A stretch of 64,000 bases of DNA from Candidatus Omnitrophota bacterium (GTDB lineage: Bacteria > Hinthialibacterota > Hinthialibacteria > Hinthialibacterales > Hinthialibacteraceae): assembly GCA_013177805.1 (NCBI GenBank), contig JABLXU010000013.1, positions 1 to 64,000 of the forward strand, written 5' to 3'. Of this stretch, positions 14,994 through 24,631 are shown in pieces. Positions within the stretch are counted from its first letter, which is position 1, and every line of letters begins with the position of its first letter. The position numbers were made by a program, and so were the translations under genes. Under the pieces are notes generated by a model. The model was not told the DNA's origin, did not search any database, and saw only the letters and a program-made list of their open reading frames with translations.

Positions 14994-17018
14994 ATGAAGC
15001 AGCAGTTTTGGATGATTGGCGGGATTGCAGTGGCGGCCCTGGTGATCGGACCCTGGGGCTACACGCAAGAGGCAGGCGATGTCTACATGTGGGAATTCAA
15101 CGAGGGCAGTGGCACTACGGTGACGGATAACAGCGGCCAGTTCACGGCCAGCGTCGGTTTGCCCTTGGATCCCGCGCAGGTTCCAGAATCCCTCGCCGAT
15201 TCTCCCTCCGGTGCGGCGGGCGACCGGGCAGTGCGGGTGAACGGAGGCCTGACGGTCGACGACTCGGATTCCCCGGTGCTGGCCATCGAGTCGGGTCCCA
15301 TCACCATGGAAACCTGGATCAAGCTGGAAGGCCTGAATCAGTACAACGGCGTTCTCTCGTATGGGGCTTCTTACAAGATGGGTATCAACAACGGCGTCTT
15401 CGTTTGGACCTTCTATGGCATCGAGGATGTGAACAGCGGGATTGCCATCGAACCGGACAATGCCTGGCATCATATCGCCATGGCGTGGGAGCCGGGCGTG
15501 GGGGTGCATTTCTACTTGGATGGGGAATCGATGGGCATGGTAGAAACGGCCAATGCCGGCCGGGCGTTGCAAAACCACCTGCTGGATATCGGCAGCGAAA
15601 CGGCCGGCGCCAATCCCCTCCCCGGCCTCCTCGACCGGGTGCGGATCCACAACGCCGTGCTTACCGCCGATCAGCTCGACAGCGACGCGGCCCATCCCAA
15701 GGCGCCGTTGGCTGACACCATTGTGGCCTACGACTTCAACGAAGAACAACTGCCCTACGCGAATGGAGCCGGTGCTATCCGGCCGGCCGTAAGCACAGCC
15801 GAGCGGGCATCCGCCGACACCCGTCCGGATTTCGTGTTGGATTCCCCCACGGGAGCCGCCAACGATTATTCGCTCTATTTCGACGGGAATGACCGGGTCA
15901 TCTTCGTGGATGAGCAAGACATCATGCAGTTCATCGATGAAAGCTTCTCCTTTGAAGCGTGGCTGAAAATCGACGGCACGCAACCCAATAACCGCGCCAT
16001 CCTCTTCGCGTATGGCGTGGGCGGTCAGAACGGGTATTCGTTCTCGTTCCGGGACAACGGTCCCAAGCCCGCGGCGGATCCGGATTCGCCCTCCGGCCAG
16101 GCTGGCGATTACTCGGTCAAGGTGAACCGGGGATTGACCACGGATGATTCGGATAATCCCGTCTTGGCCATCCAGGAAGGCCCCATGACCCTGGAGGCCT
16201 GGATCAAACTGGAACGCTTGAACCAGTTCAATGACATTCTGTCCTACGGTGACACATACAAGATCGGCATCAACAATGGCCAATTCGTTTACACGTTCCG
16301 GACCATCGAAGATGTCAACAGCAATGTGGCCATCACCGCCGACAACCAATGGCATCACATCGCCATGGCCTGGGAACCGGGTGCAGGCGTGACTTTCTAT
16401 TTGGACGGCGTTCAGGCGGCTTATGTGGAAACCGGCAGCGCCCACCGGGAACTGCAGTCGAACATTCTTTATATCGGCACCGGCGCCGGCGGCAGCGCCT
16501 TGCCCGGCTGGATTGACCGCGTGCGGATCCACAACGCCGTGCTCTCCGCGGATCAACTGGACAGCGATCCGGCCCATCCCAAGGCGCCGTTGGCCAGCAC
16601 CGTGGTAGCTTACAATTTCGACGAAGGCCGGCTGCCCTATCAAAACCAGACCGGCACCCTCCGGCCCGCCGACAACCAACAGGGCCGCTTTACGCTGACC
16701 GTCACCACCTATGGGATCCTCGATGCCCATTCGAATGCCGAAATCCCGGATGACGGGCAATGGCATCACGTGGCGGCGGTGCACGACGTCTTCACGGAAC
16801 TGCGCTTCTATATCGACGGCCAGCTGAAAGAAACCAGGCCCTATGAAGGGGGGGTCCAGTTCGCGGAAGTATATGAATTCTTGATCGGCCATGAACGGAA
16901 CGGAGGTTTGCCCTATAAGGGTTCCATGGACCGGATCAAAATCACCCGCGCGGCGTTGACCGAAACCAGCCTTGATTACTTCCCGCCGGTTTCAGTGGAA
17001 GAGTGGTCCTTGTTCTGA
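14994..17018 (+). CDS. Exported multi-LamG protein ending in VEEWSLF
   Basis: ATG 14994 has AAAGGAGAG upstream. The 674-aa protein has a signal peptide (FWMIGGIAVAALVIGPWGY) and concanavalin/LamG-like jelly-roll modules, which commonly bind glycans or surface proteins. Module A1 covers residues about 66-266. Module B starts near 277 but is interrupted at residue 357 by a second A-type module (A2, 357-564), after which B resumes with RFTLTVTTYGILDAHSN to about 665. A1 and A2 share long near-identical strings such as WHHIAMAWEPG and DRVRIHNAVL. The last residues, VSVEEWSLF, match the end of the protein at 41739-44186 (AVDDWSLF). A terminator and then a pseudopilin gene follow directly. Confidence 0.85.
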   Translation: MKQQFWMIGGIAVAALVIGPWGYTQEAGDVYMWEFNEGSGTTVTDNSGQFTASVGLPLDPAQVPESLADSPSGAAGDRAVRVNGGLTVDDSDSPVLAIESGPITMETWIKLEGLNQYNGVLSYGASYKMGINNGVFVWTFYGIEDVNSGIAIEPDNAWHHIAMAWEPGVGVHFYLDGESMGMVETANAGRALQNHLLDIGSETAGANPLPGLLDRVRIHNAVLTADQLDSDAAHPKAPLADTIVAYDFNEEQLPYANGAGAIRPAVSTAERASADTRPDFVLDSPTGAANDYSLYFDGNDRVIFVDEQDIMQFIDESFSFEAWLKIDGTQPNNRAILFAYGVGGQNGYSFSFRDNGPKPAADPDSPSGQAGDYSVKVNRGLTTDDSDNPVLAIQEGPMTLEAWIKLERLNQFNDILSYGDTYKIGINNGQFVYTFRTIEDVNSNVAITADNQWHHIAMAWEPGAGVTFYLDGVQAAYVETGSAHRELQSNILYIGTGAGGSALPGWIDRVRIHNAVLSADQLDSDPAHPKAPLASTVVAYNFDEGRLPYQNQTGTLRPADNQQGRFTLTVTTYGILDAHSNAEIPDDGQWHHVAAVHDVFTELRFYIDGQLKETRPYEGGVQFAEVYEFLIGHERNGGLPYKGSMDRIKITRAALTETSLDYFPPVSVEEWSLF

Positions 17019-17031
17019 TCCTGCAAGGAAT

Positions 17032-17066
17032 GGGAAGGGAGGCCTGGCGTCTCCCTTCCCTTTTTT
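17032..17066 (+). terminator. Rho-independent terminator after the LamG gene
   Basis: Perfect 10-bp stem GGGAAGGGAG/CTCCCTTCCC with a 9-nt loop, followed by TTTTTT. Confidence 0.85.
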
Positions 17067-17148
17067 CTTCTCCTGCTCGGCTTACCTTTCCCCGGCGAGC
17101 AATTACACTTTCACAAGAATACCCAACGGAAGGTCATATGACTCTACG

Positions 17149-17709
17149 ATGAAAAACAGTCTTGGTTTTACACTGATCGAATTGCTGATTGTTGTAGCGA
17201 TTATCGGCATTTTAGCCGCCATTGCCGTGCCCAATTTTCTCAACGCCCAAATCCGCGCCAAGGTCGCTCGCGCCGAGGCCGATGAACGCTCTATCGGCAC
17301 GGCGTTGGAAGCGTACCGGCTGGATCACAACGCTTATCCCCTGGGCGGCGCCACCACCGGGGTGATGTTTGGACTGGACCGGCTGACTTCTCCCACGCCC
17401 TACATGTCCTCGTTGCCTACGGATCCTTTCGAGTTCAAAACCACGGTCACCGCGGGCGGCTACGGCTGGTTTCCGGATGTGATTCCCAACTATGTGTATC
17501 TCTACGCCAAGGGCGGCAGTGAAGCCCTCAGCCGCGATTACTTCTACAACACCGGCCGGATGAAAAGCCCGACTTCCGCTCCGCCTGCCATCGTGGACAT
17601 GTGGCAGCTCCGCAGTCTGGGCCCTAACGGCCAGGGCGATTACGCCTTGGCCTACAGCCCCACCAACGGCTTGGTCAGCATCGGCGATATTTGCCGCTTC
17701 GGACCATAG
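17149..17709 (+). CDS. Type II secretion-style pseudopilin (orphan)
   Basis: The start is ATG 17149 (MKNSLG then FTLIELLIVVAIIG), giving 186 aa with a five-residue leader before the cleavage Gly; a longer frame upstream passes through the terminator. The globular part contains YGWFPDVIPNYVYLYAKGG and the end is SPTNGLVSIGDICRFGP. Just upstream, GGAAGG serves better for a four-codon frame (ATG 17138) whose TGA overlaps this ATG as ATGA, so start-stop coupling is possible. The gene directly follows the LamG/WSLF gene and its terminator, so it is probably expressed from its own signals. Confidence 0.88.
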   Translation: MKNSLGFTLIELLIVVAIIGILAAIAVPNFLNAQIRAKVARAEADERSIGTALEAYRLDHNAYPLGGATTGVMFGLDRLTSPTPYMSSLPTDPFEFKTTVTAGGYGWFPDVIPNYVYLYAKGGSEALSRDYFYNTGRMKSPTSAPPAIVDMWQLRSLGPNGQGDYALAYSPTNGLVSIGDICRFGP

Positions 17710-18180
17710 TGCTCAAGTCGAATGGAGGAGAGGGTCCCCATATAATCCCTCAACCCGGCAATCTCCCATCCCGGCTCCCTATCCCAACTGGGGGAGGGCC
17801 GGAAGAAGGGGAAGCCTTGTCCCCATGGCATGGCTGAACGGATTGGATTGCCATCCCACGAACCCAATTGAGTCTCCTTCAGGGACCGGCTTGACAACCA
17901 CGCGGAGAACCCATCCGGAGCGGCAGCCGGAGATCCGCATTTTTCGCATTATCCAATCGTGCTTGGATTTTGTTTTCCCTTGTCCTCCCCGGCGGATGAC
18001 GCTGGGTTTTCCCTCGGTAAGCGATTGCCCATTTCCCGATAACAGATATACTTCCCCTCGGATTTTTCCCGCCGGCCAAGGGTAGTCCATCACGAACCGT
18101 ATCCTTGCGGAATAGACTCCTTTAACCCGGAATCGAATCCTCCATCACCTGGAAACATGTCATGGAATACAGGAGCGCCT
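17710..18180. other. Non-coding gap before typA
   Basis: I find no convincing gene, repeat family member or RNA here. Frames of up to 104 codons exist on both strands but lack ribosome sites and family features. Confidence 0.5.
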
Positions 18181-20049
18181 ATGAGTTCCGAATCTCAGTT
18201 GCTGGAAACATCCTCCCTCGAGGCTGAAGACACCGCCATGAAAAGCCGGGTTTCAAATCCTGCCATCCGCAATATCGCCATCATCGCCCACGTCGACCAC
18301 GGCAAAACTACCTTGGTGGACTTCATGTTCCGCCAAAGCGGCCTGTTTCGCGCCAACCAGGAGGTCGCCGAGCGGATCATGGACAACCTCGACCTGGAAC
18401 GGGAACGGGGGATCACGATCGCCGCCAAGAACTGCTCGGTGCACTGGGGCGGCGTGAAAATCAACATCCTGGACACGCCCGGACACGCGGACTTCGGAGG
18501 CGAAGTGGAGCGGGCCTTGATGATGGTCGACGGGGCGATCCTGCTGGTGGACGCTTCCGAAGGCCCCCTGCCGCAGACGCGTTTCGTGCTGAAAAAAGCG
18601 CTGGACGCGCGCCTGAAAATCATCGTGGTGATCAACAAGATCGACCGCAAGGACGCGCGGGCGGATCAGGTGTTGAACGAAATTTACGACCTGTTCATTG
18701 ACCTGGACGCCACCGAAGAACAAATCGAATTCCCCATCCTGTACGCCATTGGACGGGAAGGCATCGCGCAACGGTCGCTGCACGAACCAGGAGAAAATCT
18801 CGCCCCTCTCTTCGAAGCGATCCTCAACGAAATCCCCGCTCCGGCCTACGATCCCGCCGAGCCGTTCCAAATGCTGGTGACCGACCTCGATTACTCGGAA
18901 TACCTCGGACGGCTGGCGATCGGAAAAATCTCCAACGGATCCGTCCGCAACCACGACAGCTTGGTGTGCCTGGGCCAGGACGGGAGGATCAGCCCCCTCC
19001 GGGTGACACGGCTGCAGGTCTATGAAGGGATCAACCTCAAAGAAGTCGGCTGCGTCGAGCCGGGGGACATCGCCATCCTGGCGGGGATCGACGAGGTGCA
19101 TATCGGCGACACGATCTGCACGCGGGAGAATCCCAAGGCGTTGCCCCGCATCACGGTGGACGAACCGACGGTCTCGATGAAATTCGGCATCAACAACTCC
19201 CCCTTCGCCGGCAAGGAAGGCAAGATCATCCAATCCACCAAAATCCGCGAACGGCTCCTCAAGGAAACGCTCCGGAACGTGGCCCTCCAGGTGGAAGACA
19301 CAGACGACGCCAACGTGTTTCTGGTGAAAGGGCGCGGTGAGTTCCAGATGGTCATCCTCATCGAGACCCTGCGCCGCGAAGGATTTGAACTGACCGTCGG
19401 CCGCCCCCAGGTGATCTACAAGGAGGTGAACGGCAAGCGGCTGGAACCGGTCGAACACCTGTTTGTCGATTGTGACGAGGCGTTTGTGGGTATCGTCACC
19501 GAAAAACTCTCCGCCCGCAAAGGCCGCATGGTGAACTTGGTCAACCACGGAACCGGACGGGTGCGCATGGAGTTTTCCATCCCTTCGCGCGGCCTGATCG
19601 GCTACCGCAATGAGTTTCTCACCGACACCAAGGGCACCGGCATGATGAATTCCTACCTGCAAGGCTACGAGGAATACCGGGGCGATTTCCCCACGCGCCT
19701 GACCGGCTCCATGGTGGCCGACCGGCAAGGCGTGGCGGTCGCTTACGCGCTTTTTAACCTGGAACCGCGCGGGGTGCTGTTCGTCAATCCGGGAACGCCC
19801 GTGTACGAAGGGATGATCGTCGGCGAACACAACCGCGCCAACGACATGAACGTCAATGTCTGCAAGGAAAAGAAACTCACCAACATGCGCAGTTCGACCA
19901 AGGATGACGGCATCATGCTCACCCCCGTGCTGCCCATGACGCTCGAGAAAGCGATCGAATTCATCCGCGAGGATGAACTGGTCGAGGTAACGCCGAAATC
20001 GATCCGGCTGCGTAAGGCCATCCTCCCCGCCAGCCAACGGAAAGTGTAA
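18181..20049 (+). CDS. typA: GTPase BipA/TypA, ribosome-associated translation factor
   Basis: AGGAG 5 nt upstream of ATG 18181 selects this start, giving 622 aa; the family core begins about 25 residues later ([19 protein letters not shown]). GTPase motifs are complete: AHVDHGKTT (G1), RGITI (G2), [15 protein letters not shown] (G3), NKID (G4). EF-G-like domain II, two ferredoxin-like domains and the BipA-specific C-terminus ([20 protein letters not shown], then [15 protein letters not shown]) follow in the normal order. BipA binds the 70S ribosome and helps 50S assembly and stress or cold growth. The N-terminal extension of about 20 residues is unusual but short. It is convergent with the next gene, 11 bp apart. 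Confidence 0.97.
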   Translation: MSSESQLLETSSLEAEDTAMKSRVSNPAIRNIAIIAHVDHGKTTLVDFMFRQSGLFRANQEVAERIMDNLDLERERGITIAAKNCSVHWGGVKINILDTPGHADFGGEVERALMMVDGAILLVDASEGPLPQTRFVLKKALDARLKIIVVINKIDRKDARADQVLNEIYDLFIDLDATEEQIEFPILYAIGREGIAQRSLHEPGENLAPLFEAILNEIPAPAYDPAEPFQMLVTDLDYSEYLGRLAIGKISNGSVRNHDSLVCLGQDGRISPLRVTRLQVYEGINLKEVGCVEPGDIAILAGIDEVHIGDTICTRENPKALPRITVDEPTVSMKFGINNSPFAGKEGKIIQSTKIRERLLKETLRNVALQVEDTDDANVFLVKGRGEFQMVILIETLRREGFELTVGRPQVIYKEVNGKRLEPVEHLFVDCDEAFVGIVTEKLSARKGRMVNLVNHGTGRVRMEFSIPSRGLIGYRNEFLTDTKGTGMMNSYLQGYEEYRGDFPTRLTGSMVADRQGVAVAYALFNLEPRGVLFVNPGTPVYEGMIVGEHNRANDMNVNVCKEKKLTNMRSSTKDDGIMLTPVLPMTLEKAIEFIREDELVEVTPKSIRLRKAILPASQRKV

Positions 20050-20060
20050 ACCAGCCCGCC

Positions 20061-21050
20061 CTAGCTGACCCACTCCCGCCGGCGGTTCACCTTCGCCAGC
20101 GCGGCCTGGGCGATTTGCACATCCTCGGCGATCTCGAAATCGAACATCCCCGCCAGAACATGATCGGCCCCGTTGTCGAAGGCGTATTGAAACGCGTCCT
20201 CCGGCGGGATGGCTCCCGCGGCCATGACCTTGAAGGCGATCCATGGCTTGCCTACATCCTTCATGACCTCGATCACTTCGTTCGGATGGCTGCACCAGTA
20301 CCCGGGGAATTCGGTGTAAGGCCCTTGGATCTCCTCCGGCTTCGGCCCGCTGGGATAGTTGTGATGGTGAAAGGTCTTGATGTAGAAATCGGCCCCGGCG
20401 TTGATTTTCTCGCAGGCGGTGATCACCCGCAGATCGTGCGCGCCCACGCCGCAAGGAACACCGAACTCCTTGGCGGTGGCGACCGCCTTAGCGATCAGGT
20501 CAGGGCGGCCCTGCTCCACTAACTGATCGGACCGCACGCCCCACACATACACCGCGTCCACCCCCGCCTCCACGATCTCCCGCACCTGCCGGCGGTATTC
20601 CTCCATCGAATCGTCGATGGGCGCGGTGGGGCAAATGATCCATTGGATCTTCCCGCCGCGCTCATGGCGGTACCGCTGCAGGAAATCCATGACTCCCGGC
20701 GCGGTGTGAATGACCACCGTGTTGACGCCGTGCTTCTCGGCCAGCGCCATGGTTTCCCAAATCTTCTCCACGGTGTTGTAGTGCTTTGCCAGGTTATAGA
20801 CATATTTCAAATCCCGGCTGTGGGTATAGTGGGTGAGCAGGTTGCCGCCCAGCAACAGCCGGCTGACTTGCAGGTCCCCGATTTTCCCCTGAGGCAGCGC
20901 GCCGCCACCCGCGGCCGGCCCCTCCCCGGCTGGTTGCGGCGCGTTTTCAGCCCGCGCCGTTGGGGACAGCGTTTTCACGGCCCAGGCCCCCCCCACGGAC
21001 GTAAGCAGCGAGTTGCGAATGAAAGCACGGCGGTCATAAGCGATTGGCAT
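20061..21050 (-). CDS. Tat-exported TIM-barrel protein related to aldo/keto reductases
   Basis: ATG 21050 is preceded by GGAG. Residues 6-32 (DRRAFIRNSLLTSVGGAWAV) form a twin-arginine signal, followed by a Pro/Ala/Gly-rich linker. The 329-aa protein then has LPQGKIGDLQVSRLLLGGN, the start typical of aldo/keto reductases, and barrel strands such as GVNTVVIHTAP, AGVDAVYVWGVRSDQLVEQG and KPWIAFKVMAAGAI. The usual AKR catalytic Tyr and NADPH-binding tail are not evident, so it may be a non-redox member. The substrate is unknown. It is monocistronic and convergent with typA. Confidence 0.7.
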   Translation of the reverse strand: MPIAYDRRAFIRNSLLTSVGGAWAVKTLSPTARAENAPQPAGEGPAAGGGALPQGKIGDLQVSRLLLGGNLLTHYTHSRDLKYVYNLAKHYNTVEKIWETMALAEKHGVNTVVIHTAPGVMDFLQRYRHERGGKIQWIICPTAPIDDSMEEYRRQVREIVEAGVDAVYVWGVRSDQLVEQGRPDLIAKAVATAKEFGVPCGVGAHDLRVITACEKINAGADFYIKTFHHHNYPSGPKPEEIQGPYTEFPGYWCSHPNEVIEVMKDVGKPWIAFKVMAAGAIPPEDAFQYAFDNGADHVLAGMFDFEIAEDVQIAQAALAKVNRRREWVS

Positions 21051-21528
21051 GGCGGCTCTCCTGTGTTGGATCTGTATATTTTCAGAAGATTCCTATTTTT
21101 CTCCCACTCCTCCGGAAGAACGGCTATGGATAAATGAGTGGCATTGGCCCAATTGTTCAACCCGCCGGGGGAAATACTGTTTTCCATCCGGCGCCGGCAG
21201 CCGCGGTCCTATAGGCAAACTCTCCCCGTTCGGGGGGGTTCTGGAGCCTGGCCACCCAACACCGGTCCCAAGAAATCCGCCAGTTGCCGGGCCTAGGCTT
21301 CAAGACGCTTCCGCAACCAGGCTGGCCGCTGGGTGCAATGCGTCCCGCCATGTACCCCGCGAACACCTGCCGGTGCAGCGGATTCGGGAAGATCATGTGG
21401 GGAACCAGTCCTCCTGTTTCTGGATTCCCACTCCCACTCATACCACGAGTTGAGCTCGGAGTAAATGCTGGATTTGAACAAAAACTTACACCCTTGTTTC
21501 TCCGGCAACCTACTGTTTCTCAATCCGG
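21051..21528. other. Intergenic region, nothing recognised
   Basis: Frames of 85-100 codons occur on both strands, but none has a ribosome site with family-like sequence. A degraded gene remnant cannot be excluded. Confidence 0.45.
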
Positions 21529-22743
21529 TCAGGATCGGCGAGGGGGACAAGTTTCGGGGTCCACTACCGTAATCCGGCCATCCTGAATCGAGAGGGAGCG
21601 GTTGCCGTGGAGGAATTCAATCAGTTCGTGTCCGATCAGGGCGGCGGCTTGAGGCGAAAGTATCCCGGCGGCCACTAAGTCTTCCGGGGACTCCGGGTGG
21701 AGTTGCAGCAAGGTGGAATATTGGCTGGAATCGAGCAAATATTTGGCTGCCACCTCGTGCTCATCGGCCAGCAGATTCACAAAGACCCGGATCAGATCGA
21801 TCACCCGCGATTCCTCAGCGGAAGGGTGCTCTTTCGGTTCCACGCTAAGCGGTTCTCCTTGTTCCCCCCGCCGGATGGCGTCCAAAATGGCTTCTCCTTG
21901 GCGGGAAAGGTCGTTTTTGGAGATGCCCCGGAAGGTCCGTAACTGATCCAGGTTTTGCGGCCGCGCGGCGGCCAGGGTCATCAACGTGCTGTCGTCCGAA
22001 AGCCATTTGCGGGGAACGTTGATCTCCCGAATGCGTTGTTCGCGCCAGCGGACCAGTTCCAGCAAGACCGGGTAATCCTTGGGCGCCAGACGGCCGCTTT
22101 TAAAAAGCCGCCGCGCGATCTCTTCCGGTTTGGGTTCGTACAAGGCGGGATCTTCGTACTGCCGCGACAAGGCCAGGGCCCACTCCCGCCGTCCCCGCTG
22201 GTCCAAACGGTGAAGCAATGCTTTTCCCAGGGCCACGAGATAAATGACATCGGCGTGGGCGTATTCCAACAATTGGGGGGGAAGAGGCCGCAGAGACCAA
22301 TGCGTCCGGGAATGGACCTTTTTCAGTGACACCCGTAACACGGATTTGAGCAGGGTGCCCAATCCTACGCTTTCACCATATCCACACAACGAAGCCGCCA
22401 GGGAGGTATCCAGAATGGGTTTCGGCACGATACCAAAGCTGTGAAATAGGGCTTCCTGGTCGCCATGAGCGGCATGCACGGTCTTAAGGATGGCGGGATT
22501 CTCTAAAACATCCAGCAGGGGACGGAGAGCGGATAAGTTCCCATGATCCGCCTGCAAAAACGCTTGGGCATCGATTAACCAGGATTCCCGCTCCGTGGCG
22601 ATCTGCAGGATTTCCAAAACCGGAAAAAAGGTCTTCTCCCGAATGAATTCCGTATCGAAAGCGATGATGGATTCACGCTGGAGTTTTTCTACAATGGGAG
22701 GCACTTGATGCGCGTCGGCAATCAAACCGGAATGCAGATGCAT
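21529..22743 (-). CDS. rnd: Ribonuclease D (DEDDy 3'-5' exonuclease with HRDC domain)
   Basis: I place the start at ATG 22743 (MHLHSGL); a TTG six codons upstream is possible. The 404-aa protein has Exo I (IAFDTEFIREKTFFPVLEIL, residues about 28-47), Exo II (LKTVHAAHGDQEALFHSFG near 108) and Exo III with YxxxD (YAHADVIYLV near 182), the four acidic residues that bind two metal ions. The HRDC region is around residues 205-300 (LLELVRWREQRIREINVPRK). RNase D trims the 3' ends of tRNA precursors and other small RNAs. The C-terminal 100 residues are family-variable. It stands alone between non-coding stretches. Confidence 0.93.
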   Translation of the reverse strand: MHLHSGLIADAHQVPPIVEKLQRESIIAFDTEFIREKTFFPVLEILQIATERESWLIDAQAFLQADHGNLSALRPLLDVLENPAILKTVHAAHGDQEALFHSFGIVPKPILDTSLAASLCGYGESVGLGTLLKSVLRVSLKKVHSRTHWSLRPLPPQLLEYAHADVIYLVALGKALLHRLDQRGRREWALALSRQYEDPALYEPKPEEIARRLFKSGRLAPKDYPVLLELVRWREQRIREINVPRKWLSDDSTLMTLAAARPQNLDQLRTFRGISKNDLSRQGEAILDAIRRGEQGEPLSVEPKEHPSAEESRVIDLIRVFVNLLADEHEVAAKYLLDSSQYSTLLQLHPESPEDLVAAGILSPQAAALIGHELIEFLHGNRSLSIQDGRITVVDPETCPPRRS

Positions 22744-22909
22744 AAGCGGGGTGGTCCTCAAATTTAGAATGAAATCCTCTCTCGATGCGCTTTTTGGAAT
22801 TCTCTTCTCAAGAAAAGCGTACTCTCTCTTTTAAGGAATACAATACGGAAAATATCATATCGGCTCAGGCGGAGGTTCCCCCTCCCGCTCAACCGCGCTG
22901 GTCCTTTTG

Positions 22910-24295
22910 TTACCGCACATTCGATAACTCAAACACATACGCGTGCCGGGAGTGGATTTCATCCACTTGCAGCCGGGGAACGGAAATCCGCATCCGGCCG
23001 TCTTCGTGCTTCCAAGACAAAGATTGGTTCCACCCCAGGAGACGGACGGTAGTCTGCCCGGAAGGTCGCGGTTTTTCAAGAACCAGTTCGCCCTCGGGCC
23101 ATCGCAAGGAGATGGCGTACACCAAGCCCTCCTTGGTGGTATAGCGGATGGAATCGCCTTCGCCGGTGTAAATCCACGGCCGGGTACCGTAGATCGCCTC
23201 ACCGTTCACCCGCAACCAATCCCCAATATCCAACAGACGTTCCTGCATGATGACTGGAATCCGGCCATCCGCCGTGGGGCCGACATCCAATAGCAGGTTG
23301 CCCCCTTGGCTGACGATATCCACCAACATGTGGATCAATGACGTGGAGGATTTGTAATCCCGCGGGCCTTCCAGGCGGTTGAATCCGTATGACGCGCCGA
23401 TCCCCTGGTTTTCCTCCCATTTGGAGCGCTGGATGGCCTCGCCGGGCTGGGTGTCCAAACCCTGGTATCCGTATTCCGAGGTGTAATATCCGCCATGGAG
23501 GCCTCTCGTGTCCTTGCCCCAACGGTCGTTAACCACCACAACATCCCGCACGGCCGATTCGTTGAACAGCCAGGCCAGCAGTTCCGGGCTGCGCCAGGCT
23601 TCGCTGGTTTGTTCCCACTCGCCGTCCGCGAAAAGGATCCAGGGCTTGTACCGCTCGACCAACTCTTTAAACTGGGGATGGAGATGTTTCTCCACGTATT
23701 CCGGCAAATTATTGCGGTACAAAGGGTTATACCATTCATAGAGCGAGTAGTAGTAGCCCATGATCAAACCCCGGGAACGGACCGCTTCGGTCAGTTCACC
23801 CACCAGGTCGCGATGGGGGCTCAGGTCCACGCTGTTCCAGTTCCAGCTGTACGAACTGGGCCACAGGCAATAGCCATCGTGATAATTGGCGGTCAAGACC
23901 ACATATTTGGCCCCCGATTGCCCGAAGAGCTCGGCCCATGGCTCCGGATCAAACATCTCCGCCGTGAACTTGGGCACGAAATCGGCGTATTGGAAATCCC
24001 TCCCATACGTCTTCTCATGGAAGCGCCGCACCTCGTGATTCTCGATATTCATCCAGTTCCCGTACCATTCCGCGTATTGGCCCTTCGGCGCCCAGGCGGG
24101 CACGGAATAAATGCCCCATACGACAAAAATGCCGAATTTGGCGTCGTCGAACCAAGGCGGGATGGGGCGCTGGTCCAGGGATTGCCAGGTGGGTTGGTAT
24201 TTCACGGCCTGGACCTCCTCCGCCGGGGCCGGGATCGAGAGAATCACGCTCGCGGATAAACATGCCATCCCGGTACGGGAAATTAATTCTTTCAT
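22910..24295 (-). CDS. Exported GH29-like (alpha-L-fucosidase family) enzyme with altered sugar-binding histidines
   Basis: This 461-aa protein has a signal peptide (MACLSASVILSIPAPAEEVQ) and the GH29 fold order: WFDDAKFGIFVVWGIYSVPAWA (residues about 47-69, shown here only in outline), FDPEPWAELFGQSGAKYVVL, NYHDGYCLW and, as nucleophile region, WILFADGEWEQ near residue 215; LLDVGPTADG follows near 330. In characterised GH29 fucosidases the first and third motifs read IHWG and KHHDG; here both lead His residues are replaced (VVWG, NYHDG), while the nucleophile Asp is kept. The fold call is firm, but fucose specificity is not. A C-terminal beta-sandwich ends the protein. No transporter or regulator is adjacent. 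Confidence 0.85.
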   Translation of the reverse strand: MKELISRTGMACLSASVILSIPAPAEEVQAVKYQPTWQSLDQRPIPPWFDDAKFGIFVVWGIYSVPAWAPKGQYAEWYGNWMNIENHEVRRFHEKTYGRDFQYADFVPKFTAEMFDPEPWAELFGQSGAKYVVLTANYHDGYCLWPSSYSWNWNSVDLSPHRDLVGELTEAVRSRGLIMGYYYSLYEWYNPLYRNNLPEYVEKHLHPQFKELVERYKPWILFADGEWEQTSEAWRSPELLAWLFNESAVRDVVVVNDRWGKDTRGLHGGYYTSEYGYQGLDTQPGEAIQRSKWEENQGIGASYGFNRLEGPRDYKSSTSLIHMLVDIVSQGGNLLLDVGPTADGRIPVIMQERLLDIGDWLRVNGEAIYGTRPWIYTGEGDSIRYTTKEGLVYAISLRWPEGELVLEKPRPSGQTTVRLLGWNQSLSWKHEDGRMRISVPRLQVDEIHSRHAYVFELSNVR

Positions 24296-24631
24296 CGACG
24301 CACCTGTTTCAAGCCAACCGGCTGGAGCGAAGGATCAATTGCTCCGGAATTGGAATACCGGAGGACATCCTACCAAAACGTTGCGCTTCGCTCCATCCAG
24401 GGAGAGTAACTTTTGTATCCTTCTGCTCTTGATAGATTCCGGGTATTCAGCCTCCCTGGCATGCATTCCATTCATCTAAGCCGGGGCGTACCCATGGATA
24501 TCTCCTGATATCTCAGGAAAGATCTAGGCGAGCATAAAAACGCAACATCATCCTCCATTGATCCAAAATCGGACGAAATGGGGTTACAATATAAAAAAGC
24601 AGCCGCGCGGAGGGAGGAAGGTTCCAGGGGA
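24296..24631. other. Intergenic region, nothing recognised
   Basis: This gap lies between divergent genes and must hold both promoters, but I could not identify a clear -35/-10 pair, repeat or RNA in it. Confidence 0.45.

Noticed and set aside
14928-16892. 654-codon minus-strand frame
   Set aside because: Antisense to the LamG gene; its internal repetition only mirrors the LamG modules.
18253-20454. 733-codon minus-strand frame
   Set aside because: Antisense to typA with low-complexity His/Asp/Gln composition typical of a reverse shadow; typA is certain.
21157-21441. 94-codon minus-strand frame upstream of the AKR-like gene
   Set aside because: Pro/Arg/Gly-rich composition without domain features; other frames of the same region look equally plausible.
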